A DNA stretch of 64,000 nt, taken from assembly GCA_022484695.1 (NCBI GenBank), contig JAKVKU010000006.1:140003-204002 (forward strand). Reading direction: 5' to 3'. Below, piece after piece: positions 37,523-46,425 of this stretch. Each line of letters opens with the position of its first letter. Position 1 is the first letter of the stretch. The position numbers were made by a program, and so were the translations under genes. This DNA comes from Lactobacillus sp. (GTDB lineage: Bacteria > Bacillota > Bacilli > Lactobacillales > Lactobacillaceae). The notes under the pieces are model-generated. The model had not been told where the DNA came from and did not search any database. It worked only from the letters and a program-made list of their open reading frames with translations.

Positions 37523-38161
37523 TTAGCCTTGCCAGCCAAAATGAGTTAAATCCATGTCCCGTTTTAAAATCTTGGAACAATAGGGATTGCCAGTCACAAA
37601 ATAGCGCAGGGGTTTGTCCACCCAAGCCCCATTTTTGCGGACGCCAATGCGGGCACTGCTGCCAATTTTTTGGGGGATGCGGTAAGTGTCCAGATCAATG
37701 GTCAAAGGGGTCTGGTCCATTTGCTGATTATTTAAAGTGGTATCTTGAATTCCAAAGGCTTGCATGAGCTTACCCGGCCCGTTGGTCAATTCATAAGGAG
37801 TGGGCCGTACCCGGTTTTGCTGCATAATGTCCAGGCCGATGGTGGGCTCTAAGCCCCGGATCAAGATCCCCTGGGGGATGTCTTTAGCTTGTACAGCGAT
37901 ATCAAAACAAAATTGACCATGGCGTTGGTAAATATAAATCGTGCCAGGTGGCCCGTACAAGGGTTCATTGGCTTTAGAACGATGGCCCTTAAAGGCATGG
38001 GCGGCGGAATCTTGTTGGCCTAAATAAGCCTCAGTTTCCACAATTAAGCCACCAACTAAACCCTTGGGGCTATGATAGAGCAAAGTTTTGCCCAGTAGAT
38101 CTTGAGCCATGGTTTCGGTGGGGCGATGATCAAAGTAGTCTAATAGTAATGTTTTAGTCAT
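37523..38161 (-). CDS. DNA-3-methyladenine glycosylase (AAG/MPG family)
   Basis: A 212-residue base-excision repair enzyme that removes alkylated purines. The signature segments are VETEAYLGQQDSAAHAFKGHRSKANEPLYGPPGTIYIY (catalytic Glu in ETEAY) and TNGPGKLMQAFGI. The length is normal for bacterial MPG. It lies convergent to racD and divergent from a DUF488 gene. Confidence 0.92.
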   Translation of the reverse strand: MTKTLLLDYFDHRPTETMAQDLLGKTLLYHSPKGLVGGLIVETEAYLGQQDSAAHAFKGHRSKANEPLYGPPGTIYIYQRHGQFCFDIAVQAKDIPQGILIRGLEPTIGLDIMQQNRVRPTPYELTNGPGKLMQAFGIQDTTLNNQQMDQTPLTIDLDTYRIPQKIGSSARIGVRKNGAWVDKPLRYFVTGNPYCSKILKRDMDLTHFGWQG

Positions 38162-38225
38162 ATAAATGCCTCGAGATTTTTACTTTCTGAAAGATTGTTT
38201 TAAAATGGAAGTGGAGGTGTTGGGA

Positions 38226-38594
38226 ATGACACTTAAAATTGAACGGATTTATCGTAAACCCCCTGATTTACAGGGGTATCGGATTTTGGTGGACCGCTTA
38301 TGGCCCCGGGGTATTTCTAAAGTTAATGCCCACTTGGATGAGTGGTTCAAAACAATTGGACCTTCTAAGGAATTGCGGCAGTGGTTCAACCATGAAGATG
38401 AGAAATATCCGGTATTTAAAACCAAATACTTAGCTGAACTGGCGGCCAATCCAGACTTACCCCAGTTTTTGAAACTGGTCCAAACCCAATTGACCCAGGG
38501 CAATGTGATCTTACTCTATGGTGCCAAAAATGAAGCCCATAATCAAGCCGTGGTTTTACAAGGTTTGCTCCAAGATAAATTGAATGTAAAATAA
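38226..38594 (+). CDS. DUF488 family protein
   Basis: A 122-residue protein with the DUF488 pattern: IERIYRKPPDLQGYRILVDRLWPRG, then the W...F.HE.E KYPVFKTKYLAEL stretch and VILLYGAKNEAHNQA. The arrangement suggests a nucleic-acid or small-molecule role, but no function is established. ATG 38226 follows GGAGGTG; an in-frame ATG at 38208 is less well placed. Confidence 0.85.
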   Translation: MTLKIERIYRKPPDLQGYRILVDRLWPRGISKVNAHLDEWFKTIGPSKELRQWFNHEDEKYPVFKTKYLAELAANPDLPQFLKLVQTQLTQGNVILLYGAKNEAHNQAVVLQGLLQDKLNVK

Positions 38595-38663
38595 TTTTTT
38601 CAATCGTTTAATTTTTCTGAAAAATATGCTAAGATAGTATTTATTACTGTTATGCACTTGAAA

Positions 38664-38695
38664 AGGGACCGAAGCAGACTTTTGCTTCGGTCCCT
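38664..38695 (-). terminator. Strong hairpin at the 3' side of the hydrolase
   Basis: A perfect 12-bp stem AGGGACCGAAGC / GCTTCGGTCCCT with an eight-base loop. On the minus strand it is followed by TTTT, so it is a terminator for the hydrolase. On the plus strand no T run follows. Confidence 0.6.
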
Positions 38696-38757
38696 GTGTG
38701 CGTCATGGGCGATAAATGAGAGCTGAATCATATGAACCTAGCGTCACTGAAACCGAT

Positions 38758-39555
38758 TTATTGTCCCCAAAGAAATTCAGCAATCAGTTTATCCACATTA
38801 GGATTTTCATGAATCATGAAATGACTGGCGGTCCAGAAGGTGCCGGTAATCACCTTGGCCTGATATTGCTTGACTTGGCCATCCGTCAACGTTTTAAGCC
38901 CTAAGGCTGAATGAACAGTCACCTGGGTGTCTGAATTGCGGCCGTTGACATTACCCACCATGTTTAAAATACGCAGGTCTTTGGGTAAATTATTTTTATT
39001 TTTCACCATATCCTGAAAATAAGGGCTGTTGGGGCCCATATACTTGCCAAACCCCAAATAGGGGACGGATAAGGAGACGAACTTCAACACTTTAGGGGTA
39101 TTGGCCTGGGGTTGTTCTAAATAGCGGAACATAATCCCCCCGCCCATGGAGTGGCCAATAAAATTGACCCGGCGTACCCCGTAGTCCTTGTACAAGCGTT
39201 TCATAATATCCGATAGGGCTTTTTGGCCACCGATGGGATTTTTGTTATCCTTTAACAAGACTAAGATCAAGGGATTATTTTTCAAAGCGCGGTATTGGTG
39301 CACGTCCAGATTGCCAGCTTTATCCACCCGGATGGTCATGGCGCGTTGGGCTAAATCATGCTGGGCCAGCCTAATGGTCATGGGTCCAAGGGACAAGTAA
39401 TTACCCCCGGAGCCGTGGAGGACAATGGTGGGGGTATCACTTTTATGGACGGCAACATTGTTTAACACCCGGGCACGATAAGACTGAACGCCCAAAAAGC
39501 TCAAAACCAAGACTAGCAATAAGGCAGCAATCAGGATTAATATTTTTTTAGCCAT
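38758..39555 (-). CDS. DUF915-type alpha/beta hydrolase, membrane-anchored
   Basis: About 265 residues. The N-terminus has a hydrophobic anchor (KKILILIAALLLVLVLSFLG). The alpha/beta-hydrolase core has VLHGSGG (oxyanion side) and the nucleophile elbow GHSMGGGI with Ser. The C-terminal TASHFMIHENP contributes the His. DUF915 proteins in lactobacilli are extracytoplasmic esterase-like enzymes of uncertain substrate. ATG 39555 follows GGATG; an in-frame ATG 9 bp upstream has no room for a ribosome site. Confidence 0.85.
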   Translation of the reverse strand: MAKKILILIAALLLVLVLSFLGVQSYRARVLNNVAVHKSDTPTIVLHGSGGNYLSLGPMTIRLAQHDLAQRAMTIRVDKAGNLDVHQYRALKNNPLILVLLKDNKNPIGGQKALSDIMKRLYKDYGVRRVNFIGHSMGGGIMFRYLEQPQANTPKVLKFVSLSVPYLGFGKYMGPNSPYFQDMVKNKNNLPKDLRILNMVGNVNGRNSDTQVTVHSALGLKTLTDGQVKQYQAKVITGTFWTASHFMIHENPNVDKLIAEFLWGQ

Positions 39556-39649
39556 TTTGATCATCCAGCTTTACATATTTTTTTAAAATCTATAACTATA
39601 GTTTAACTTAAAAACTGCAGAATGTAACTGCTGCAGGCTTGGAGGCATT

Positions 39650-40348
39650 ATGCATAAGGATTCTATTTTAGATATTGAACATTTAACCGTCCGTTTTCCG
39701 GACAAAACGGTGCTAGATGATATTAATTTATCCATCCAAAGGGGCACCATGGTCAGCTTGATTGGGGAAAACGGGGCGGGGAAGACCACCTTGATAAGAA
39801 CCATTTTACACCAGTTAAAACCCACGAAGGGTAAAATCGTGGCCCATCCCAGCGCCGGTAAGCGCCATTTAGAGATTGGCTATGTGCCGCAGTTTCGCAA
39901 TATTGATGCGGGTTATCCCTTATCTATCAAGAGTTTTGTGGGTTTAAATCGGCTTAAGCATCGTTGGCCCTTTTATTTCCCCCAGGAACATGCGGCGTTG
40001 ATCAAGGCCTTAAAGCGGACCCATTTGTTAAAATTACAAAATATTCGCTTAGGCAGTGCCTCTGGCGGGGAGAAGCAGCGAGCGTATTTAGCCCAAGCTT
40101 TAGTGAACGATCCCGAGCTATTGATTTTAGATGAAGCCACGGCCTCCTTAGACGTGAAAGCTAAAAATGAATTGATGACCCTGGTGCAACAATTGAATCA
40201 AAGCGACCAGCTCACCGTGATTTTTATCACCCATGATTTTGAACTCGCCCAAAAATACACCCAGCGTTACATGTTTTTAAATGCGGGGAAGATTGAAACC
40301 GGGCCAGTTGCTGATTTGAGTGAGAAATTTCTAGAAGCCCACGCCTAA
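39650..40348 (+). CDS. Metal ABC transporter ATPase (ZnuC/MntB type)
   Basis: A 232-residue ATPase with Walker A GENGAGKTT, signature SASGGEKQRAYLAQAL, Walker B LLILDEATASLD, and the YVPQFRNIDAGYPL segment typical of zinc/manganese importers. ATG 39650 has GGAGG. It is followed after 17 bp by an ABC-3 permease. No solute-binding lipoprotein accompanies the pair in the window, so it would have to use one encoded elsewhere. Zinc versus manganese cannot be told. Confidence 0.88.
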   Translation: MHKDSILDIEHLTVRFPDKTVLDDINLSIQRGTMVSLIGENGAGKTTLIRTILHQLKPTKGKIVAHPSAGKRHLEIGYVPQFRNIDAGYPLSIKSFVGLNRLKHRWPFYFPQEHAALIKALKRTHLLKLQNIRLGSASGGEKQRAYLAQALVNDPELLILDEATASLDVKAKNELMTLVQQLNQSDQLTVIFITHDFELAQKYTQRYMFLNAGKIETGPVADLSEKFLEAHA

Positions 40349-40365
40349 AGGAGAAAAATTAAAAT

Positions 40366-41160
40366 ATGTTTGTATTTGAATTCATGCGTAATGCATTTTT
40401 AGCCAGTACCTTTATCGCCATCACCTGCGGGTTAGTGGGGGTTTTCGTAGTCGCTCGCAATTTATCCTTCTTATCCCATACCCTGTCTGAGATCGGCTTT
40501 GCTGGGGCGGCCTTTGGGGTCTTTGTGGGCTTGAGTCCCTTGAATGGCATGTTATTATTCACCGGGGCCAGTTCTTTGATCGTAGGGACCTTGAGTGTGG
40601 AGAAATCCCACCGTGAGGCCTCCATCAGTGCTGTGTCCAGTTTGTTCATTGGCCTAGGTATTTTATTTTTATCCCTGTCCAATAAAAACGCCAGTTATGC
40701 CACCAATATCTTATTTGGTAGCATTGTGGGCATCAGTGCAGCGGAAGTCAATCAACTGATTTTACTGTCAGGCATTGCCCTAATTGCCTTATTAGCCGTT
40801 TATCGCATCTTAGTGTTTGATTCCTTTGATGGGGTGGGGGCAGCTTCACAAAACATTCACCGTAATCTATTGTCCATGTTCTTTTTGATTTTATTAGCGC
40901 TGTCCGTCAGCATTGGCGCCCAAATCGTGGGTTCCTTATTGGTCTTTATTTTATTGACCCTACCAGCAGCTAGTGCCCAATACATGGGCCGCAGTGTGCC
41001 ATCAATGTTGGCCTTTTCCCTGGGCTTTGCGTTGATCGGCGTTTGGCTGGGCTTATACTTAGGTTATGTCACCAATTGGCCCGTTACTTTCTTCATTGCC
41101 AGTATTGAAGTCGTGATTTATCTTTTAACCTTGATTTATAATCGCTGGCAGACTAATTAA
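40366..41160 (+). CDS. Metal ABC transporter permease (ABC-3 family)
   Basis: A 264-residue membrane protein with about eight hydrophobic segments. The ABC-3/ZnuB pattern is visible: LVGVFVVARNLSFLSHTLSEIGFAGAAFG, LSVSIGAQIVGSLLVFILLTLPAASA. These conserve the ion-path helices of zinc/manganese permeases. It pairs with the ATPase upstream and ends at a strong terminator. The binding protein is missing locally. Confidence 0.9.
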   Translation: MFVFEFMRNAFLASTFIAITCGLVGVFVVARNLSFLSHTLSEIGFAGAAFGVFVGLSPLNGMLLFTGASSLIVGTLSVEKSHREASISAVSSLFIGLGILFLSLSNKNASYATNILFGSIVGISAAEVNQLILLSGIALIALLAVYRILVFDSFDGVGAASQNIHRNLLSMFFLILLALSVSIGAQIVGSLLVFILLTLPAASAQYMGRSVPSMLAFSLGFALIGVWLGLYLGYVTNWPVTFFIASIEVVIYLLTLIYNRWQTN

Positions 41161-41188
41161 GCACTAGCAGCAAGTTATTGAGAAACGC

Positions 41189-41218
41189 AAAAAAGCAGCC
41201 AAGTTCGGCTGCTTTTTT
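41189..41218. terminator. Terminator after metal permease
   Basis: A perfect stem AAAAAAGCAGCC / GGCTGCTTTTTT with six-base loop. Confidence 0.92.
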
Positions 41219-41254
41219 AATAGGGTATACCAATATTTCGCGCTATCCCCAATG

Positions 41255-41336
41255 TTTTTTGAAACCGTCACAGCACATTTCAAAAAATTGTGATCGACAT
41301 GTTCAAGTACCGCGTTGAGCCAGCTATCTTGGCTGG
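41255..41336. repeat. Cluster of inverted repeats in a convergent gap
   Basis: TTTTTTGAAA (41255-41264) and TTTCAAAAAA (41278-41287) form a perfect ten-bp inverted repeat, and 30 bp further CCAGC / GCTGG (41320-41324 and 41332-41336) forms another hairpin. No coding potential is seen. They are distinct from the flanking terminators of both neighbours. Function unknown. Confidence 0.5.
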
Positions 41337-41344
41337 ATACGAAT

Positions 41345-41374
41345 TAAAAAAAGCAACCACTGGGGGCTGCTTTG
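41345..41374 (-). terminator. Terminator of the DUF960-like gene
   Basis: On the minus strand AAGCAGCC pairs with GGTTGCTT (one G-U), followed by seven Ts. Confidence 0.75.
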
Positions 41375-41376
41375 CA

Positions 41377-41715
41377 TTAAGACAAAAGATTAGGGACTTC
41401 ATCGGGCAAACACAGGGTCCGGACTTGCCGGGCATTCACTAAAACTAAGGTTTGCGGGAGGATGAAGTCATCGTTGATTAAGTCAATGGACCAGTGGTCA
41501 TGGTATTGGGGACTGTCCTGTTGAAAGGCGATGTCACATTGGCGTCGATTTTGTTGGATGTGGAAATATTGTACTTCGCTGGGCCGAATATTATCCACCC
41601 AAAGACTATCCACATATGACCAAATCATTTTTATGAAAAACCGCGGCGTCTCATAGCTGACTGCATCGGTGATGGCGCGCTGGGTTGGATTATTGAATCT
41701 GGGACGTCTGATCAT
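41377..41715 (-). CDS. DUF960-like small protein
   Basis: About 112 residues. The layout, an N-terminal RAITDAVSYETPRFFIKMIWSYVDSLW, a central strand-rich WSID stretch and a C-terminal LVLVNARQVRTLCLPDE, resembles DUF960, small proteins of Firmicutes without known function. The match is by eye and moderate. ATG 41715 has GAGG six bases upstream; the frame is open further upstream. It stands alone with its own terminator, next to pepF on the same strand. Confidence 0.5.
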   Translation of the reverse strand: MIRRPRFNNPTQRAITDAVSYETPRFFIKMIWSYVDSLWVDNIRPSEVQYFHIQQNRRQCDIAFQQDSPQYHDHWSIDLINDDFILPQTLVLVNARQVRTLCLPDEVPNLLS

Positions 41716-41864
41716 TGAAAGCCTCATTTCCTTGACGTGACACAACTGAAATTAAGAATTGATATTAGCTTACCGAATTCAAGTGGCACAAACAAGGGAA
41801 AAGGGGCAATGTAACAAAACTGATAGATTCACACAATAATTGTAATCAAAATGAAACTAGATCC

Positions 41865-43670
41865 TTATTTACTTAATAATTTTTCTAATTCCGTCAAGCG
41901 GGTTTCAAAAATTCCAAAGGCATCTTCCAGATAGTCTGCTTTGGTCATATCAACGCCGGCAGCCTGCATGGTTTCAATGGCATATTTAGAACTTCCCGAT
42001 TTAAGATAGGTCAAATATTTATCCAAGGCCCCGGGGACGTTTTTGGTGATTTGATCACTTAAGAAGCTGGCAGCCCCAAAGCCCGTGGCATATTGGTACA
42101 CATAATAGTTCATATAAAAATGCGGGATCCGGGACCATTCTAGGGCAATTTCGGGATCGTTGGCAACATTTGGGCCATAATAACGGGCATTTAATTTGCC
42201 ATAGTAATCAGACATGAATTCGGCGGTGAGGGGTTGACCTTTGGCATCGGCTTCGTGGATAAAATGTTCAAATTCAGCAAATTGGGTCTGGCGGAAAATA
42301 GTTCCCTTAAAGCCATCTAAATAGTAGTTTAAAATGTAAGCCCGAACCGTGGGATCCGTTTGGGTTTTCAGTAAATACTCCGTTAAAATATTTTCATTAG
42401 TGGTGGAAGCAATTTCAGCCACAAAGATGGGGTAATCTCCATAAACGTAAGGCTGATTATGCCGGGTATACCAACTATGAACACTGTGGCCGGTTTCATG
42501 GACCAGCGTGTATAAATTATTGACGTTATCTTGCCAATTTAAGAGCTCATAAGGTGGGGTATCGTAAGAGCCACCGGAGTATGCCCCCGAGCGCTTGCCG
42601 GCATTTTCCACCACGTCGATATAACGATTGTCAAAGATTTCAGTGACATGGGTCAAGTAATCTGGGCCTAAAGCGGCTAGCGCCTTTTTAGCCTCTGCTT
42701 TGGCTTGGTCGAAGGTGTAAGACAAAGGTGCTTCACCTGTTAACGGGGTATATAAATCATACATGTGCAAGGTATCTAACCCTAATAAACGCTGGCGCAA
42801 AGCCACATAGCGGTGCAATAGCACCAAATGGGCATTGACTTCTTGCACTAAGGTGTCGTAGACCACTTCGGGGATGTGGTTGTTGGCCAACGCTCTTTGG
42901 CGGGCGCTGTCATAGTGGTGGACCTTGGCAATATAATTATGGGTCTTGACTTCCCCAGCTAAGGTGGCCGCTAAAGTATTCTTGAACTGGCCATAAACTT
43001 GGTACAGTTTTTCGAAAGCTTCTTTGCGGACGCCCCGGTTGCTGGATTCAATCAGCGTGCCGTAGACGCCGTTAGATAAACGGACTTCTTGGCCCTGGTC
43101 ATCGGTGACCACGGGGAATTTCAAATCCGAATTGTTTAAAACGCTAAACGTGGTACTAGCCGTGTTAAAGGCATCCCCGGCCGCCGCAATCAAAGCTTCC
43201 GATTTTGGATCCAAGACGTGGGCTTTATTGGCAGTGATACTTTCAATAAAGTGGTGGTAGAGCTTTAACTTAGGATCGGCTAAATACTGGGTCAAAGTGG
43301 CTTCAGGGATCGCTAGAATTTCTGGGTCTAAAAAGGCGACGTTTGTGCTGACGGCGGTGGCCAAACTGGTGACCTGGGCCTGGTAGCCTTGATACTTAGC
43401 ATTTTGGGTATCTTGGTCGTTTTTGAGACTGGCATACACATAAACTTTTTCCAAATCTTGGAATAAGGCTAAAATCTGAGTGATACCATTGTACAAGCTA
43501 TCCGCAGATTGTCCCAGGGTACCGGCCACCGCGGTGATTTGAGTATTGCGGGTTTGAACCGCTTTGAATTCAGCCTCAAAATCAGCATCGGTTTTAAAGA
43601 TTTTAGTCAAGTCCCAGGTCAGAGCTTCCGGGACTTCAGAGCGTTTTGGTAACTGTTTAATTTTTGCCAT
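41865..43670 (-). CDS. pepF: Oligoendopeptidase F (M3 family)
   Basis: A 601-residue cytoplasmic zinc metallopeptidase of the M3B family that cleaves peptides of about 7-17 residues. The zinc motif is VHETGHSVHSWY with the third ligand Glu in the following helix (AEIASTTNE). The substrate-side FYMNYYVYQYATGFGAA near the C-terminus is conserved in PepF. The start has AGGAGG. Probably monocistronic, divergent from the LCP genes. A role in recycling or nutrition is known for the family. Confidence 0.95.
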   Translation of the reverse strand: MAKIKQLPKRSEVPEALTWDLTKIFKTDADFEAEFKAVQTRNTQITAVAGTLGQSADSLYNGITQILALFQDLEKVYVYASLKNDQDTQNAKYQGYQAQVTSLATAVSTNVAFLDPEILAIPEATLTQYLADPKLKLYHHFIESITANKAHVLDPKSEALIAAAGDAFNTASTTFSVLNNSDLKFPVVTDDQGQEVRLSNGVYGTLIESSNRGVRKEAFEKLYQVYGQFKNTLAATLAGEVKTHNYIAKVHHYDSARQRALANNHIPEVVYDTLVQEVNAHLVLLHRYVALRQRLLGLDTLHMYDLYTPLTGEAPLSYTFDQAKAEAKKALAALGPDYLTHVTEIFDNRYIDVVENAGKRSGAYSGGSYDTPPYELLNWQDNVNNLYTLVHETGHSVHSWYTRHNQPYVYGDYPIFVAEIASTTNENILTEYLLKTQTDPTVRAYILNYYLDGFKGTIFRQTQFAEFEHFIHEADAKGQPLTAEFMSDYYGKLNARYYGPNVANDPEIALEWSRIPHFYMNYYVYQYATGFGAASFLSDQITKNVPGALDKYLTYLKSGSSKYAIETMQAAGVDMTKADYLEDAFGIFETRLTELEKLLSK

Positions 43671-43850
43671 GGGAAAACCTCCTAAAAATATTGAATTAAT
43701 TCTATCATACTTTAAATGTGAATAATGTGAAGGAATTGTGACCGGAATTAGACTGGTTTTTATTGCTAAAATCAGCTACAATAAGCAAAGCTGTTTGATT
43801 TCAACGGCTTATTTTGTAATCGTACATAATTTTAAGGAGTTCGCATTCTT

Positions 43851-44975
43851 ATGCCTAAACAACAACGGCAAAATTCTAACCACGCCAGACGCGCCAATCA
43901 CCCTTATTTTAAAATATTCTTACTCATTGTATTAACCCTGGGCTTTGCCGCCGGCGCCTATGGTTTTCGGCTATATTCCCAGGCGAAAAGTGCGGTAGAT
44001 GCTACTTTTCGCGGGGTGGATGGTCACAAAGTTTCTGCTAATATTAAAGAAGGAAAACCCTTATCTATTCTATTGTTAGGGGTGGACACGGGGGCTGAGG
44101 GTCGGATCGATAAAGGTAATTCCGATACCATGATCTTAGCCACTGTCAACAAAGATAAAGCCCAGACCCAATTGGTCAGTATTCCCCGAGACACCTTGGC
44201 CAAGATCGACCACAAATCATCTAATGAATTTGATATGCAAAAGATCAATGCCGCTTACAATTTAGGCGGTTCTACCTCAGCCATTAATTCGGTGCAAAAC
44301 TTAGTGAATACACCCATTGATTACTACGTCACCATTGACATGGGGGCCTTGTCTAAAATCGTCGATGCTGTAGGCGGGGTCGATGTAGATGTGCCCTTTA
44401 GCTTCCAATATGACTGGCGCAACTTTAAAAAGGGTCCCATGCACTTAAATGGGGCCGAGGCTTTAGCTTATTCGCGGATGCGCTATGATGATCCCGAAAA
44501 TGATTATGGCCGCCAGAAACGCCAGCAACAGGTGATCAAGGGGATTGTGAAGTCGGCCATGTCTTTAAAGACCTTGGCTAATTTCGAGAAAATCATGGGA
44601 ACTTTATCTAAAAGCCTAGCTACCAATTTGACCTTTGACGATATGGTGACGGTCTATCAACAATATTCCGATGCCACTAAAAATATTAAATCTGATCATC
44701 TCCAAGGCCGCAATGCCACCATTGATGGCAGTTCTTATCAAGTCGCTTCTACCAAGGAACTGCAGCGGGTGTCCAATAAGGCTCGTCGGAGCTTGGGGTT
44801 AACTGATGAAACCATCGACAACGAGGAAACCAAACAAAATAAGCTGAATAAAACCTTTTGGGCTAATTCAGAATATACCAATTATATTGTGTTTACGCCA
44901 GAAGATAACAGCGCTAGTTCTTATGATGATAGCAGCAGTTATGGTTCAGATGACAACAATTCAGATAGCTATTAA
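43851..44975 (+). CDS. LytR-CpsA-Psr family ligase, first copy
   Basis: A 374-residue type II membrane protein: a basic N-terminus, one hydrophobic helix (FKIFLLIVLTLGFAAGAYGF) and an extracellular LCP domain with LLLGVDTGAEGR, GNSDTMILATVN, VSIPRDTLA, GGVDVDVP and RQKRQQQVIKG. LCP enzymes attach teichoic acids or polysaccharides to peptidoglycan. The C-terminus is an Asp/Ser-rich low-complexity tail. The leader (CATAATTTTAAGGAGT) is nearly the same as that of the second copy 119 bp downstream, evidence for tandem duplication. Confidence 0.94.
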   Translation: MPKQQRQNSNHARRANHPYFKIFLLIVLTLGFAAGAYGFRLYSQAKSAVDATFRGVDGHKVSANIKEGKPLSILLLGVDTGAEGRIDKGNSDTMILATVNKDKAQTQLVSIPRDTLAKIDHKSSNEFDMQKINAAYNLGGSTSAINSVQNLVNTPIDYYVTIDMGALSKIVDAVGGVDVDVPFSFQYDWRNFKKGPMHLNGAEALAYSRMRYDDPENDYGRQKRQQQVIKGIVKSAMSLKTLANFEKIMGTLSKSLATNLTFDDMVTVYQQYSDATKNIKSDHLQGRNATIDGSSYQVASTKELQRVSNKARRSLGLTDETIDNEETKQNKLNKTFWANSEYTNYIVFTPEDNSASSYDDSSSYGSDDNNSDSY

Positions 44976-44983
44976 ACAAACTC

Positions 44984-45017
44984 AAAAAGTCAAAACAGTG
45001 ATGGGTTGACTTTTTTT
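44984..45017 (+). terminator. Terminator between the two LCP genes
   Basis: AAAAAGTCAA pairs with TTGACTTTTT, followed by more Ts. Confidence 0.8.
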
Positions 45018-45093
45018 ATTTCGTATTTGACCGCAAAACCGATATAATGTGTAGCAGCAAGTCAAACCTGCATAATTTTAAGGAGTACACCTT

Positions 45094-46236
45094 ATGGCGA
45101 AACGTAACCACCAATTTTCCCACGCAAAAAAATCCAAACATTCCGTTTTAAAAATCGTGTTGATCGTTATTTTGGCGCTGGTCGTTGCCGGCGGCGCTTA
45201 TGGCTTTCGTTTATATTCCCAGGCCAGAAGTGCCGTTGATAAGACGTATCATCCCGTAACGGGGAAAAAGGCTTCGAAGAATATTCAAAATAAAAAGCCC
45301 CTATCTATTTTACTGTTGGGGACGGATACCGGGGCTGAGGGTCGGATCGAAAAGGGCAATTCCGATACCATGATCGTGGCCACGGTGAACAATAGCAAGA
45401 AACAGACCAATTTGGTCAGCATCCCCCGGGACACCATGGCTAAGATTTACCACAAAGACAGCAGCCAATTTGATATTGAAAAAATCAATTCTGCTTATTT
45501 TCAAGGTGGCTCTGAGGCAGCCATTAATACCGTTCAAAATTTAGTTAACGTGCCCATTGATTATTATGTCACCATCAACATGGGGGCCTTGTCTAAAATC
45601 GTGGATGCGGTGGGCGGGGTCGATGTGGATGTGCCCTTTAGCTTCCAATATGATTGGCGCAACTTTAAAAAGGGCCCCATGCATTTAAATGGGGTGGAGG
45701 CCCTGGCCTATTCCCGGATGCGTTATCAAGACCCGGATTACGATTATGGCCGCCAGAAACGCCAGCAACAGGTGATCAAGGGCATTGTGAAGTCGGCCAT
45801 GTCCTTAAAGACCTTAGGCAACTTCGAAAAAATCATGAAAACTTTATCCGGCAGTGTGGCGACGAATATGTCCTTTGACGACATGGTCAGTATTTATCAA
45901 GAATACCACGCCGCCACGAAGACCATTAAAAGTGACCATCTCCAGGGCCGTAACGCCACGATCGATGAAAGTTCCTATCAAGTGGCGCCCACTGCAGAAC
46001 TACAGCGGGTATCTGATAAGTTACGGCGCAGCCTAGGACTGGATACGGAAACCCTAGATAACGAAGAAACCAAACAAAATAAATTGAATCCGGATTATTT
46101 TGCCAATCCGGAATCTGAGGATTACACGGTGTTTACCCCAAATAGTAATACGCCAAACATCACCACCTCCACGTCAGATAGCGACCCGGCCAGTACGGCG
46201 AACGGGGCGAGCGGGGATGATAACAGCGGTTATTGA
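45094..46236 (+). CDS. LytR-CpsA-Psr family ligase, second copy
   Basis: A 380-residue paralogue of the preceding protein with the same layout: one membrane helix (LKIVLIVILALVVAGGAYGF), the same LCP motifs, and a low-complexity Ser/Thr/Asp tail. The middle, about residues 155-250, is almost identical to the first copy, including long identical DNA tracts, while the N- and C-termini differ more. This suggests recent duplication or ongoing gene conversion. Both copies have their own terminators, so they can be expressed separately. Confidence 0.94.
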   Translation: MAKRNHQFSHAKKSKHSVLKIVLIVILALVVAGGAYGFRLYSQARSAVDKTYHPVTGKKASKNIQNKKPLSILLLGTDTGAEGRIEKGNSDTMIVATVNNSKKQTNLVSIPRDTMAKIYHKDSSQFDIEKINSAYFQGGSEAAINTVQNLVNVPIDYYVTINMGALSKIVDAVGGVDVDVPFSFQYDWRNFKKGPMHLNGVEALAYSRMRYQDPDYDYGRQKRQQQVIKGIVKSAMSLKTLGNFEKIMKTLSGSVATNMSFDDMVSIYQEYHAATKTIKSDHLQGRNATIDESSYQVAPTAELQRVSDKLRRSLGLDTETLDNEETKQNKLNPDYFANPESEDYTVFTPNSNTPNITTSTSDSDPASTANGASGDDNSGY

Positions 46237-46245
46237 TGCAGCAGC

Positions 46246-46287
46246 ATAGCTTGTTTTTCGAATCACAAGAAGAACAGGCTATTTTTG
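46246..46287 (+). terminator. Terminator after second LCP gene
   Basis: A 14-position stem starting ATAGC / GCTAT with G-U pairs and a following T run. Confidence 0.7.
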
Positions 46288-46307
46288 CGGGATTGGAAAG
46301 GCTTAAA

Positions 46308-46391
46308 ACACAATATATGGTGTTCAAAAGTAAAGTTTTTTAAAATGCACACAATATATCGTTGTAATCCAAGGCCGTTTTGTTGTATGAT
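46308..46391 (+). promoter_or_regulatory. Two NrdR boxes and promoter of nrdDG
   Basis: ACACAATATATGGTGT (46308-46323) and ACACAATATATCGTTG (46349-46364) match the NrdR box ACACWATATATWGTGT closely. The second box abuts a TTGTAA -35 (46362-46367), with TATGAT (46386-46391) as -10. This fits repression by NrdR when dATP is high. Confidence 0.8.
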
Positions 46392-46425
46392 TGTGACATA
46401 AGTTTTTAAGAGGGAGCGTGCATGA

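Noticed and set aside
38664-38695. Small RNA suggested by the 12-bp hairpin
   Set aside because: The minus strand has a T run after it, so a terminator for the hydrolase is the simpler reading.
39594-39603. AdcR-type zinc operator before the metal ABC genes
   Set aside because: AACTATAGTT is a palindrome, but its spacing differs from the TTAAC-N2-GTTAA consensus.
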